Shown: in pieces, positions 43,328-54,044 of the stretch
Numbering within the stretch: the stretch's first letter is position 1
How the letters are laid out: each line of letters starts with the position of its first letter
Assembly (NCBI GenBank): GCA_013339765.2
Contig: JABSTR010001159.1
Span: forward strand, 36,001 to 100,000
Length of the DNA: 64,000 bases
Reading direction: 5' to 3'
From: Haemaphysalis longicornis
Taxonomy: Eukaryota > Arthropoda > Arachnida > Ixodida > Ixodidae
Position numbers and translations under genes: made by a program
The notes under the pieces: generated by a model
Seen by the model: only the letters and a program-made list of their open reading frames with translations
The model's database searches: none
Told to the model about the DNA's origin: nothing

Positions 43328-43991
43328 ATGCACACCTCTAACTACAAGGAAAGAAGAGAGGAAAGATCGAAGACACTCCTCCGAAAATATGCTAAAGATC
43401 CCAACACAACATACACGGACGCCACTCGATACCCAGACCACACCGCTTTTGCAACAAGCGTCACGGGCCAACGAGGCAGGAAACTAACGTCGGCACAAGC
43501 GCTGGCTCGTAACCCCGAAACGGCGGAAGAAGCAGCCATCGCCCGGGCAATGACGACACGCGGCGACCGAGCACTGATATTCACCGACTCCGAAGAGGCA
43601 TGTCTAAACTTCCAAAAAGCACGCGTGTTCGCGACATCACTTGAAATCTGAAAAACCGCACCCACAACTTCCTGACACCCACGTCACCTCGATCCCGGGG
43701 CATGAAGGGATGGTGGAACACGAAGCAGCGCAGGGTGCAGCCCACGAACATACCAACCGGGCCCTCCTGCTGCGCAACATCTGTGCTGCAGCGGGTGCAG
43801 AAGACGTACCCATTACTTCTAGGGCAATATTGGAGCACTACCCACTTGAGCGAAGAAGATATCCCCCACCACGCCTCCATCTCACCAAAAAAGAAAGCGT
43901 AATCTTTCAGTGCCTCCAAACAAACACATACGCACACGGAATACCCATGCACCACATTTACCAAACGCAATTTTCATATCTCTGCCCTTAG
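43328..43991 (+). pseudogene. LINE RNase H domain
   Basis: The frame 43328-43651 has YTDATRYPDHTAFATSV (first Asp), NPETAEEAAIARAM (Glu) and LIFTDSEEACLNF (Asp), all catalytic RNase H positions. A stop and shift lead into 43641-43991 with VTSIPGHEGMVEHEAA, the last motif. The end reads FSYLCPLCDIPHPLPHMILEC across 43970-44030, the closing Cys-His knuckle. The catalytic residues are all kept, but the frame is split. Confidence 0.75.
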
Positions 43992-44364
43992 TGCGACATA
44001 CCCCACCCCTTGCCGCACATGATCCTGGAGTGTCCTTGTGAACGCAACCGCCAAGACCCACCTGTGCATAGTCAACCATCAGCAGCAACCTTGACTGCCG
44101 CACCACAAGATATCGCAAGCACGCATACAACCTGTCAACACGACATTTGTGAAAAATCGGAGGACCTTCTGGTCGACGAGGTTCCGGAGAACCAGAAGAA
44201 TCAAGTGAACCGGGCGAAGACGGCAGCCACCGCCGAAGGTTTCCTGGAGTCAGGAGACCTACCACCTCGGGGCGGCAAGGGCAAAGTCCTATACTAGTCT
44301 TTCCAGACAATGAACGCTTATTTCGCTCTTTCTCTCAGGAGTGCTAATTCTGAGTACGTCTAGT

Positions 44365-46090
44365 TGCTCGGGCAAAATGTGAGACCCCAGAACAAAAGAG
44401 GCCTCACAGCGTCATCTAATTTCATCTTCGCCGGTAACCACATCAACAGGAGCCAGAATAGATTGGGTTCTAACGCTCTCCACACACGGCCCCGCGTGCC
44501 CAATAACGTTTCTCTCGGTATTTTTTTTTATTCTTTCTATGCGACGCTTCAAGAGTTTCATTTTTTTGGCTTTGGAACAACTTCAGCTCGGTGAGTGTCT
44601 GTGCTGAAAGTAGGGCATCCTCGCTGACTCCATGCTTCTCTTACGCAAGCGGCGTTAACATATTCTCGAAGGGCTATATTGGGGCCCAGATTTATTCCAA
44701 AGACATGGTAGTTAGTATTCGATTCAAACTTTCCACATTCTTGTTGGATATGTTGTTCATTGTAGTAGGCTGTTAAATGCGAAGCCCTGAGGCTAGCCGA
44801 CATGTTTCAAGTGTACGAACGTGGAGATCGTGGGGTTTGCACTTTTCCACAAAATTTCGGAATCCTAAAAATTCCTTTTATTTGAATGTAATTCACCTGA
44901 GGAACTGGAAGATGGCTGGAGCTGGCGAACAACACGTCAATGACCCTGCACGATGCGGGCTGATACAGGGCATTTTCTAAGGTTCGACATTAGAGCCGGG
45001 GTATGGGTAGTGTCCGCACCGTCTTCCTTGATAAGAGTGTGGGGTGCCGCGCTACCCTGCCGTCCTACCCTAGACAGAGTTTGCTGCGCCCATGCCTCGT
45101 CGGTGTTTGTTGCGAGTGATTCAGGTCACATGAGTTCATTTTCCGCCGGAACTCGGCGTTGTGGCCAGGGCTGGCACGCTTTCGTCGTCGGCGGCGAAGG
45201 GAGAGCGCGTCCGTTAGTGCCGCCGGCTCAACTTGAGGGGCTTCAGGGCTGTAACTCTGCTGTCATTCATGCTTGGTGTTTGGGACGTACCTCCGGTCGT
45301 AGTGCCAGATCTACAGGAAGGGCCGTAGCACCTGTGGCTCGCGTGGCGTCCAGGTCATAGTGAGAGCAAACACTGTAGCTGGAAGCGGAATAGTTTCACG
45401 GGTCAGCTGGAGCCAGTCCAAATGTAAGTGCTGACTCGCTTCAGCGTGTAGTGTGAATTGTGTTAACGTATGCCCGTTCGGCGGCTGCCGAGCAAGTGTT
45501 GACAATGCATAATCCTGCGACCCTCCCTTCAAAGGCTGCGAGGTCCAAGAGAAAATAAAAACGGACCTCGACATAGCTGACACCCCAAAAACTCGGGTAC
45601 ACTATTTTTGAATGCCAGCAGTATTTTGGGGGGAAGTAATCCAATAAGTGGTCCAAGACCTCCCTTTATACCGACGTTCTTCACAGCGATGGCATCGATG
45701 CCCGTATTCAGTCGTAAAACGAACACCATAAAGCAGACTCTTCCAGCCCTAGGGTTATTGAGGTACACAAGCACCTTTTATGGGGATTGAACTGTTTCAA
45801 ACTTGATAACAAATATTTTACCAAAGGGGAACAAAAATGACTCCCAATTCTCCCAACAAATTTTTGCACAATATTGGAAATAAATTATTCACACTTCAGA
45901 CAGCTCACCTGCACTGTAAATTGTAATCTTTGACATTTTTATGATACGATAGACACTGTGCAACGAGGAATGGCTTTTATGCAGGAGTTCTACACGGTTC
46001 TTCCGTATATTTATTTCACTTACAAGTGTACAAGTGCACTCGCACCAAAACTAGCTTTTTAAAGGCTCTGGTTAGTGTGAGGGCTTGATC
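44365..46090. other. No supported gene
   Basis: Frames up to 135 codons (44953-45360) overlap on both strands and show no family signature. Confidence 0.35.
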
Positions 46091-46252
46091 ACGGGAGACG
46101 AGTGTGTACAGAAAACCAACAGACCCCCATCAGTACCGACACTTCGACATTTGCCACCGACGTCATTGAAGGAGTGACATTCCTTATAGGCAGGCACATA
46201 AACTTAAGCGAATTTGCTCCAGGACGAAGAATTTTGACCGAACGCCAGCCAA

Positions 46253-46582
46253 ATGCGCCACGTTTTCCTCAGGCAACACTACCCGGAGGCTCATGTTGAC
46301 GATAGTATACCTAGGGCGGCCATTTTAAATCCTACAACACTTCTCAATTCGGCAGGCGTGAATGGTGTGAACGACTGCCGTCCGAATTTAGTCTTACCTT
46401 GTATTAGGGTGGCGCACAATGTGAATCGAATAAAAAAGGCCCTTCAACATTTCGAAGCAGAGCCAGTGACTTTCCAGAACTTTCGGCGAACATCAGTGCG
46501 TGAACAGGCGCCAAAAAAACACAGAGGACCACCCTGTCATGCTAAAGACAGGTACACCGAGCAAATAGGCTGCCGGCTGTAA
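46253..46582 (+). other. Unassigned 109-codon frame, possibly PLE-like linker
   Basis: The segment RVAHNVNRIKKALQHFEAEP followed by a basic stretch loosely resembles the linker between RT and GIY-YIG in PLEs. No Cys pair or GIY-YIG follows. Too weak for assignment. Confidence 0.2.
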
Positions 46583-46599
46583 GAAGTGGATGTTTGGTA

Positions 46600-48140
46600 T
46601 GTAAACATGCAAACCGCGGGGGTAGCAATCAGCGTTCATTTGGACTTCAGAATTTTGTTCGTGGCTTAATTGGCGTTGATTCGTCCAAATTGGTTTCACC
46701 ATTGGAAGGTAACGGTTCTAATATGCCGTACAGAGGACACACTGATCGCCCTTTCCTAATGTGCTCTAACAAACACCGCTATCACGCTAAAGCACTCCCC
46801 AAACTTGTGTGTGTACTTGCACCTAGCAATGCATATTCACTCCTTTGGTAACATGAAATCGCACTTATGCAAAGCTGTTTCTATAGTTGTAGAGAGCGAC
46901 AACAGGGTGAGTCCAACGCAACAATAAGGGTAATACCCGGAATCAGGGTCTTAGTGAGGGGTCTTGGAAGAATAGCTAATTTTTCCGCATAATCACTGCT
47001 GACGCATTTGTGACCCCGCAATGTACGAGACCTTGCTGTATTCCTATGCCTACAATTAACCCTTCGTATGCATAGGCCTCTCCCCCACACGGTATTGCAT
47101 GGTCAGAAGTACACAATTAACTTGTTGCCCCAGGTGGGGGATTGTGCACTGGGATGCCCAGTAAGTACCGCTGTATTCCGTGATAACTATATTTGTGTCG
47201 TCCTGCTCCGACCACCTTCCCCTTCCAGTCCTCCTTCTGTGCTTTTCTTCTTTAAGGGTTTATCAAGCTGCGCACGCCAGCTTCAAACATATTTTATTCA
47301 CGTCCTGTTTATGTCAGCATGTCATGCCAATTTTGCTCCTTGCTAAATGAGAAATCAGAGGTTGATGCTCACATTTCTCATCTTGCGTGAACGGACTATT
47401 TTGTTTCGGTGGCAGCTGATCTGGCTTCTTCCTCTGGTGTCTTCTATACTCATAGTAATTCCCAACGCTCTACCGCACCCGTGTCCGTATCCTTCATCTC
47501 TTTTCGCATTCCTGTTCTGCTTTTTTTCATCATTTTAGTTGCCTCTCAAACCTGCCTATACTGACTGGCACGTCTCTGTCTTTTTTTTACAAATTCCGCG
47601 CTCTGTCATATTTGCCGTCAATAAATCCAGGGTTACACGTATGAGGGCGGCGACGCCGAGTGCTAACAGTTCACAAGTCGCAGATTGAGCATGGAGACAC
47701 GACATGACCCCTTCTGGAGGACGAGGTGAAAGCGGGAATGGCGACGCATCAATCATGCTCCCCTATTTGCATTTGTTTGACACGCCAAGGGAGCGAAAAT
47801 GGCCCTGGCTCCAGATATCGCAAAATAATTTGATTCCATTATTTACCTTGCCGTGAAAGCAAGCCAATGGATCATTTACTTTCTTGTTCTGTGGGGTGCT
47901 AGAAAGCTCCCTGCTCATGGAGGCATGTGCTTTCTTGTTGTTTCCCCATTGGAGACACTGGCTTCTAATGGGGCTTGCACCACCAATGCAGCTTTCGTAT
48001 TTCCGGCTCATTTAAAAAATTAGCAGTGGCGTAGCTCGGGTATGCTAGGATATAGGTAGCATGAGCTAAGGTTCAGCTGTTTATTCTTAGGTTTCCTGGT
48101 TGTCTTGGATTAGCTGAATAGCATGTTTACGGTTGTAAAA
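46600..48140. other. No supported gene
   Basis: No recognised domain or repeat until the pentanucleotide run at 48148. Confidence 0.35.
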
Positions 48141-48147
48141 CGATTTC

Positions 48148-48197
48148 CAAACCAATCCAATCTAATCCAATCCAGTCCGGTCCAGTCCAGTCTAGTA
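48148..48197. repeat. TCCAA/TCCAG pentanucleotide repeat
   Basis: About ten degenerate units of CCAAT, CTAAT, CCAGT and CCGGT. It lies about 85 bp upstream of the first tandem tRNA-core unit. Confidence 0.7.
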
Positions 48198-48309
48198 ACT
48201 GCTGCTCGCGAATGGCTCCTCCCGCAGCACGGCTCTCCCAGGAGCAACGCGAAATGGCTATCAAGCGGCCCGGCGCAGCGTCCGCTTTAAAGTCGAGAGA
48301 GAAGCCGCT

Positions 48310-48381
48310 GTGGGGATAGCGTAATTGGTTAACGCACCGCACCGGTTATGCGGAGATGTGGGTTCGAGTCCCGCTCCCGGA
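48310..48381 (+). tRNA. tRNA-like module, tandem unit 1
   Basis: 72 nt with D arm GCG-TAATTGGTTAA-CGC, anticodon stem CCGCA/TGCGG (loop CCGGTTA), 4 nt variable loop and T arm GTGGG-TTCGAGT-CCCGC. The A box TAGCGTAATTGG and B box GGTTCGAGTCC are consensus-like. The acceptor pairs only over its inner four bases. Loop position 33 is C, so an anticodon (GGU by position) is not credible. More likely a tRNA-derived Pol III core than a decoding tRNA. Confidence 0.5.
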
Positions 48382-48782
48382 AAACGGCGGATTTTTCTCG
48401 ACTTATATTTCGCTTATTAATCAATGAATCAAAGAAACGTGACAAGCACACGTCATTCGGCCCTATATATATTTCGAAAAAAAAACAAAAAAAAAAAAGC
48501 CGAATAGCACTGGCAATGACGACTGCAACCTTGATATGTATCTTTACCGAGTCCCTCGTCCCGTATCTCTCTGTTCTGCTACATGCATTACGAGGCACTG
48601 GCTCCAGCAGTTCGGATATGCCAATTGCTAACCCCGACCTCCGACCACGTTCTACGTGGCGGCCGCGGGGAAAAGGAAGACGTTCTACGTCTCCCGCGGT
48701 AGTCGAGGGGCGGCGCTAGTTGACCGGCCTCAGAGCTCTTGTAAATATAAACCCCCGCTTTAAAGTCGAGAGAGAAGCCGCT

Positions 48783-48854
48783 GTGGGGATAGCGTAATTG
48801 GTTAACGCACCGCACCGGTTATGCGGAGATGTGGGTTCGAGTCCCGCCCCCGGG
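48783..48854 (+). tRNA. tRNA-like module, tandem unit 2
   Basis: Same fold as unit 1, with CCCCCGGG at the 3' side of the acceptor in place of CTCCCGGA. A and B boxes are unchanged. Confidence 0.5.
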
Positions 48855-49251
48855 AAAACGGCGGATTTTTTCTCGACTTATATTTTCGCTTTTTTAATCA
48901 ATGAATCAAAGAAACGTGACAAGCACACGTCATTCGGCCCTATTATATATTTCGAAAAAAAAAAAAAAAGCCGAATAGCACTGGCAATGACGACTGCAAC
49001 CTTGATATGTATCTTTACCGAGTCCCTCGTCCCGTATCTCTCTGTTCTGCTACATGCATTACGAGGCACTGGCTCCAGCAGTTCGGATATGCCAATTGCT
49101 AACCCCGACCTCCGACCACGTTCTACGTGGCGGCCGCTGGGAAAGAAGACGTTCTACGTCTCCCGCGGTAGTCGAGGGGCGGCGCTAGTTGACCGGCCTC
49201 AGAGCTCTTGTAAATATAAACCCCCGCTTTAAAGTCGAGAGAGAAGCCGCT

Positions 49252-49323
49252 GTGGGGATAGCGTAATTGGTTAACGCACCGCACCGGTTATGCGGAGATG
49301 TGGGTTCGAGTCCCGCTCCCGGA
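49252..49323 (+). tRNA. tRNA-like module, tandem unit 3
   Basis: Identical to unit 1 over the module. The rest of this unit is truncated downstream by the microsatellite. Confidence 0.5.
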
Positions 49324-49506
49324 AAACGGCGGATTTTTTCTCGACTTATATTTTCGCTTATTAATCAATGAATCAAAGAAACGTGACAAGCACACGTCAT
49401 TCGGCCCTATTATATATTTCGAAAAAAAAAAAAAAAAAAAGCCGAATAGCACTGGCAATGACGACTGCAACCTTGATATGTATCTTTACCGAGTCCCTCG
49501 TCCCGT

Positions 49507-49507
49507 A

Positions 49508-49578
<71 letters not shown>

Positions 49579-49621
49579 TATATATATGCGTGTGTGTGTG
49601 TATGTGTGTGTGTGCGTGTTT
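49507..49621. repeat. Compound (AT)n-(GT)n microsatellite
   Basis: About 80 bp of AT repeats with one AATAT interruption, then about 34 bp of GT with ATG and GCG interruptions. ORFs across it are artefacts. Confidence 0.95.
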
Positions 49622-50061
49622 GTAAAGTTTAACTAAAGTGGCTGTAAAACACGTCGAAATATTGAAGCCTGTGTGCACCCGAAAACAGTTAAGACCACAT
49701 CAACCGGCATTATAGATTTGCTCAACAGCATTTTTAAAATATTCTTCTGAAGTTTGTAATTGTAACAATTGTGAAGTTGTGCGATGTTTTGAGTATCTGC
49801 AAAGATAACGTTTCCCAAGTGTAAGCACACTTTGCTTCCTTTTATTTCCCTTCATTTCAGCTCATTCAGCACCATAAATGGCACGAGGCTGGTTTTATCG
49901 TGTCGTATTCCGATTCCAATCAACGACTTGCCATAGTGACTCCCAAGAATCTTCAGATATTTGGTGGTCCTTTCCGGGCGTTTTAGTGACTGAGCCGTCT
50001 GAAAAGAAAGTAGGATTTCTTTCGTTAGCACAAATTGAAGTAAAAAGCTCTGTGCATTTTG

Positions 50062-51419
50062 AAACATGGTTAAGTAGCGTGATAAGGACGGGACAAAAGT
50101 AGAGACCTCACAGGACTAGCGCTATCCATATACTGAATTTTCACTACACGTATCGAAATATATATACAGAACCGCGCATGCGTGAATATGCTCAAAATAC
50201 GAAGAAAAATCATGACAGGGCAAGTGGTGCATTTCGTTACACACAAGGCAAGTTCGCATTCAGATACTCTATTTCTTTCTTTGACAAAGTAATAGATGCC
50301 GTGCTTACACGATTATCACCGCCTTTCATGATGCGCCACGCTTCAAACAATTCACGACTGGCTTGGTCCTTAAAACAACGCAATATTTGTGTCTTCTCGT
50401 AAACTGGAACACATTGTTGAACGCACCGGCAGCGGCGGCAATGGTCAGCTAAATGGCCCCCCGCAGCGCGCGCTTGAACAGCTGTACGGTGCTCCCGGAG
50501 GCTGTCGTTAATGCACCTACCAGTCGGCCCGATATAGCATTTTCCACAGGATAGAGGCACTTCGTACACAACACCTTGTTTGCAACAAACAAACTGCGTC
50601 CCATGCCTCTTAGCAAAGCGATTGCCCTTTTCCTCGCCGTTCACCGCGAAGCACATTTGTGCTAGTTTATCGGGGGCGGAGAGCACAACGTCGGCACCAC
50701 ATTTTCCCGCAACGTTTTTACGGCGGTGGGAGAAATTGTGCACGTAGGGGACGACCACAGGCCTCTTTGCTTTGCGAGGTTCATCTCGCCCTTGACGTCG
50801 TGCCCCTGACTTGACGTGACGCAATAGGCTTTCCACCACTGATGCTATTACTTTCCGAGGGAAGCCCGCATCTTTAAAACGTGCAACTTGGTGCTGAACC
50901 CCATCAGCGACTAGGTGCTGACATGATTTCTCGAGGGCACCGCAAAGACAGCTAACGCCAATACCCCTTTTCACTATCTTCGAATGAGCTGAACTATAAT
51001 CCAAATTGCCTTTTTTGACCGCGGCCTATACGCCCAACACACTTGTGTTCCACTGAAATTTATACACACATCGAGGAACTGCAAGGACCCATCATTTGGT
51101 AATTCGTGGGTAAAATTCAACCCGTCCGAAAACTCTAGGAATGTTTGCGTAAAGGTCTTGACTAAACGGTTTACTTCTTCTGGCTCACCGACCTGGTAAC
51201 AACCGTGTAATCATCGACATACCTAAAAATCTTTGTTATCTTAGCCGTGTCAATATGCGTCTCAATATACCTGTCACACTTTGCTAAAAACACATTACTT
51301 AAAACCGGTGCAATACACGACCCGATGCAGACGCCTTGTTTCTGGATAAAAGATTCCTTGTTAAAAGTGACAAAAGTGGCAGACAGATAAAATGACAGCA
51401 ATTCTAAAAAGTTACCTAC
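50062..51419 (-). mobile_element. Penelope-like element, minus-strand copy (5'-truncated)
   Basis: Its 3' part shares about 240 bp of non-coding sequence with the plus copy (down to AACCATGTTT). Its coding part covers RT palm to GIY-YIG. Its 5' edge at about 51419 lies exactly where the plus copy starts. The 3' UTR contains TTTCGATACGTGTAGT and TAGCGCTAGTCCTGTG. Confidence 0.85.
50237..51415 (-). pseudogene. PLE reverse transcriptase and GIY-YIG endonuclease
   Basis: RT starts mid-palm (LELLSFYLSATFVTFNKESF), then QKQGVCIGSCIAPVLSN and FRYVDDYTVV (YVDD catalytic box, 51401-51171). A TAA follows, then the same frame continues with VNRLVKTFTQTFLEFSDGL and LQFLDVCINFSG. After one frameshift near 51005 a 255-codon frame runs to 50237. 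It holds DYSSAHSKIVKRGI, ALEKSCQHLV, SHRRKNVAGKCGADVV and the GIY-YIG block (GVVYEVPLSCGKCYIGPTGR, RLREH-like SLREHRTAV). A Cys/His cluster (HLADHCRRCRCVQQC) follows. Only two lesions are seen over about 390 codons, so the copy is young. Confidence 0.85.
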
Positions 51420-52126
51420 GCGGTGCCCTCAAGAAGTCATGTCAGCACCTAGTCGCCGATAGTGTTCAGCACCAAGTTGCACGTTTGAAAGATGCCGGCT
51501 TCCCTCGGGAACTAATAGCATCAGTGGTGGAAAGCCTATTGCGTGACGTTAAGTCAGGGGCACGATGTCAAGGGCGAGATGAACCTTGCAAAGCAAAGAG
51601 GCCTGTGGTCGTCCCTTACGAGCACAATTTCTCCCAGCGCCTTAAAAAGGTTGCGGGAAAATGTGGTGCCCACGTTGTGTTCTCCGCCCCCAATAAACTA
51701 GCACGAATGTTCTACGCGGTGAATGGCGAGAAAAAGGGCAACCGCTTTGCTAAGAGGCATGGTACACAGTTTGTTTGTTCGAAACAAGGGGTTGTGTACG
51801 AAGTGCCTCTATCCTGTGGAAAATGCTATATCGGACAGACTGGTAGGTGCATTAACGACAGGCTCCGGGAGCACCATACAGCTGTTCAAGCGCTCCCTGC
51901 GGGGGGCCATTTAGCTGACCATTGCCGCCACTGCCGCGGCATTCAACAATGTGTTCCACTTTACGAGAAGACACAAATATTGCGTTCTTTTAAGGACCAA
52001 GCCAGCCGTGAATTGTTTGAAGCGTGGCGCATCATGAAAGGCGGTAATACGTGTGTAAGCACGGCGTGTATTTTTTTGTCAAAAAAAGAAATAGAGTATC
52101 TGAATGCGAACTTGCCACGTGTGTAA
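51392..52126 (+). CDS. PLE linker and GIY-YIG endonuclease, intact frame
   Basis: A 244-codon open frame. About the first 10 residues come from across the junction, and GALKKSCQHLVADSVQHQVA starts the PLE linker. RLKKVAGKCGAHVVFSAPNK leads to GVVYEVPLSCGKCYIGQTGR and INDRLREHHTAV (GIY-YIG with Arg and His in place), then HLADHCRHCRGIQQC and a C-terminal tail ending YLNANLPRV. All endonuclease motifs are intact and no stop interrupts. RT is absent, so it cannot retrotranspose alone. The frame has no promoter that I can see. Confidence 0.75.
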   Translation: MTAILKSYLRGALKKSCQHLVADSVQHQVARLKDAGFPRELIASVVESLLRDVKSGARCQGRDEPCKAKRPVVVPYEHNFSQRLKKVAGKCGAHVVFSAPNKLARMFYAVNGEKKGNRFAKRHGTQFVCSKQGVVYEVPLSCGKCYIGQTGRCINDRLREHHTAVQALPAGGHLADHCRHCRGIQQCVPLYEKTQILRSFKDQASRELFEAWRIMKGGNTCVSTACIFLSKKEIEYLNANLPRV

Positions 52127-52304
52127 CGGAATGCACAACTTGACCCTGTCATGATTTTTCTTTGTATTTTGAGCATGTTCACGCATGCGCGCTCCTGTAT
52201 ATATATTTCGATACGTGTAGTAAAAATTCAGATGATGTCTAGCGCTAGTCCTGTGTGGTCTCTACTTTTGTCCTGTTCTTACCGCGCTACTTAACCATGT
52301 TTGA
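51420..52304 (+). mobile_element. Penelope-like element, plus-strand copy (5'-truncated)
   Basis: It mirrors the minus copy from within the linker region through the 3' UTR, ending at AACCATGTTT (52304). The head-to-head junction with the minus copy falls at about 51419/51420 with no spacer. Confidence 0.85.
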
Positions 52305-52309
52305 CAGTT

Positions 52310-53100
52310 CGAACCAACTAGCCCACATTTACGGATTGACGACTATGCATTTTGCCTGCGTTGCGCGCGAGCTCTCTCATGTTAATCTCGGTGTCTTAGT
52401 GATTCCCATTGCAACATTATGATTTCGTGTAAGCCTTTTATGCCACATGTCGGGCAGCGTAATTTGCAAACCTAATGACCCATTGTATTTTTTTAACAAA
52501 CAAAATTTGAAACCTGTGTTAGCGTTCGCCAACCGAGGCATAGCAGCAACGGCGGGCCTGATACCACCGTTTGTTTATCTCTCCGTAATAGGCAGCTGCT
52601 GCCCCTGGTTCTAATGTTTTTCTAATATAAGCTTTAATTATCGAGGATTCAAGTTCGCAAACATAAATCTGCGAAGAGAGGGCCCTTACGACACTTTCAC
52701 GTTTCTTAATGTAACACTACGATACAGCCAGACACGGACAAAGGGCTGTGCATTTTTGAAAAAGGGGACAAGATTGTGTGAGCCGCCCTTCCAACGTACT
52801 CTCGAGGACGAAAATCGAGCTCATTATAGGCTAGCTAATGTTATACATGTCGTGAAGCACATGACCTGTAATATAGCGCGATTTTGACATTTTTGTCCTA
52901 AGGTCGGAAGAAATATAATTACGCATTCCAACAATCGTTTAGGTTATTTCAGAAGAACGTATTGCTGGGTTTGTGGTTGAGGTCCTAGAAAATGATCACT
53001 AGAGGTAAAGAAAGAGCATACGAGAAAGAGAAAAGTGGACAGGGAGATGCGCAATACTTCCTTTTGCTTAACCTTGTTGGAGAGGTATCTCAGCTGCACA
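52310..53100. other. No supported feature
   Basis: No domain, repeat or RNA structure recognised. Confidence 0.35.
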
Positions 53101-53106
53101 TTGCTA

Positions 53107-53533
53107 TTGTCACGTAGCCAAAGACGACGAACGTTTGTTCAAGAAAATAGGTTCCCTGGGCCGAGCTTGTGCTCCGCTAAACTCACTCAACATTTATGCA
53201 TCGTCGAAGCAGTGCACTAAGGGACGTCCGCGGACTCGCGTCATCAAATTAAATCTATTGGTGTTTTCCTTGCGACCATTTTTATTTCGTCTTTGATCCT
53301 TCAACAACTACGGCACCATATCTATAACACCGGCGATAAAAGATTTAAATTCTATTTTGGTTACCGCCGGCGCTAAAGTCTTCCTATCAAATTACATAGC
53401 CGGCGCGGCATACAAATGCAAGAGACAGAAACGCGCGCTTTAATTTCAAGCTAACTACGACACCTCGGTGCGGCCAGGTCCAGTCACCAAAACTCAAAAA
53501 TAGATAAACCAGACTGTACATTTCACGGCATTA
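53107..53533 (-). repeat. Gypsy-family LTR, diverged
   Basis: The end TTGTCACGTAGCCAAAGACGAC at 53108 matches the LTR 3' end at 40.0 kb. Inside are a GAGCTTGTGCTCCGCTAA box, the dimly conserved GCGACCATTTTTATTTCGTC shared with 59.1 kb, and reversed TATA-like segments. It is preceded, in minus orientation, by a decayed integrase end. Confidence 0.6.
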
Positions 53534-53534
53534 C

Positions 53535-53680
53535 CCATCTAGAATCGCATCGACCAGATCCTAAAACGTACACGTTTGTACAAGCAATAAAAAGTCAGCA
53601 TCATGCATTGTAGGGCTTGAGGAGAACCACCCGGATGGTTTAGCTTGCCTTGTGTCATTGTAATGTGCTCGAGTCACCGT
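53535..53680 (-). pseudogene. Gypsy integrase C-terminal end, decayed
   Basis: A VVLLKPYN-like string (53640-53610) and the shared GCATCGACCxGAT-CTAAAA segment parallel the sequence between integrase and LTR at 40.46-40.6 kb. The rest of pol is gone. The GC-rich repeat copy D begins at 53681. Confidence 0.45.
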
Positions 53681-54040
53681 CCGGGCCGCGTGTTCTCAAA
53701 ACATATCCCGTAGGGGCCCAGGCCGATCACACCCGCCAGGCAGCGCCGCAGCACCATGACGTCAATTCCTCTGTATGCGCAACTTCATGCGACGTGGATT
53801 TTTTCTTGTTACCCCTTTCCCTCGTTTCGTCTGCATTGCGCGCGGCGGATGGTTTCGCTCCATGCGTGGGGCTGCCTGGAGCTCTGGGGAAGCTGACGCA
53901 CGCTTGATAGAAGCTAACTATTTGTACCTGAGCCCCTGAGCTCTCCGAGCTCTTCTTGCGAGCCTACAAGTTGACGCTGACCTCCCGTCGTATTCCTAGA
54001 TAAGTGCTCAACTCGGTGCACTAAGTGCGCGCAGGGTATA
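53681..54040 (+). repeat. GC-rich dispersed repeat, copy D (short form)
   Basis: Same orientation as copy A. It lacks the 48 bp that hold the AT palindrome. The gap runs exactly from one CGCAGC to the next (27594 to 27642 in copy A, a single CGCAGC at 53747 here). It ends near 54040 before the terminal CGGAAAG region. Confidence 0.7.
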
Positions 54041-54044
54041 CCTA

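Larger units (their letters stand above)
41346..44360 (+). mobile_element. I/R1-type LINE, nearly complete but lacking endonuclease
   Basis: In order on the plus strand: an ORF1-type CCHC knuckle region (41364-41460), a spacer of about 450 bp, RT (41930-42960), a connector (43001-43306), RNase H (43328-43700), and a C-terminal Cys-rich end (43975-44297). The APE endonuclease expected between ORF1 and RT is missing. Multiple stops and frameshifts are present. It abuts the gypsy integrase on the left. Confidence 0.8.
48285..49508 (+). repeat. Tandem array, 2.6 units of ~470 bp with tRNA-like cores
   Basis: The landmark AGTCGAGAGAGAAGCC starts at 48291, 48764 and 49233, giving periods of 473 and 469 bp. 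Each unit holds a tRNA-like module, then a second CTCGAC motif, TTAATCAATGAATCAAAG, an A-run of variable length, GCACTGGCAATGACGACTGC, and an inverted motif pair around ACGTTCTACGT. Units are near identical apart from A-run length and a few bases. The third unit is cut at about 49508 by an AT microsatellite. Confidence 0.9.

Noticed and set aside
43342..43970. Minus-strand frames of 107 and 129 codons
   Set aside because: They are antisense of the LINE RNase H, whose catalytic residues are visible on the plus strand.
49298..49678. Frames of 85-112 codons with YIYIYI runs
   Set aside because: They are translations of the AT/GT microsatellite.
52126..52304. Hammerhead ribozyme in the PLE 3' region
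   Set aside because: PLEs can carry hammerheads, but I see no CUGAUGA...GAAA core in either copy, only CAGATGATG. A covariance search would be needed to reopen it.
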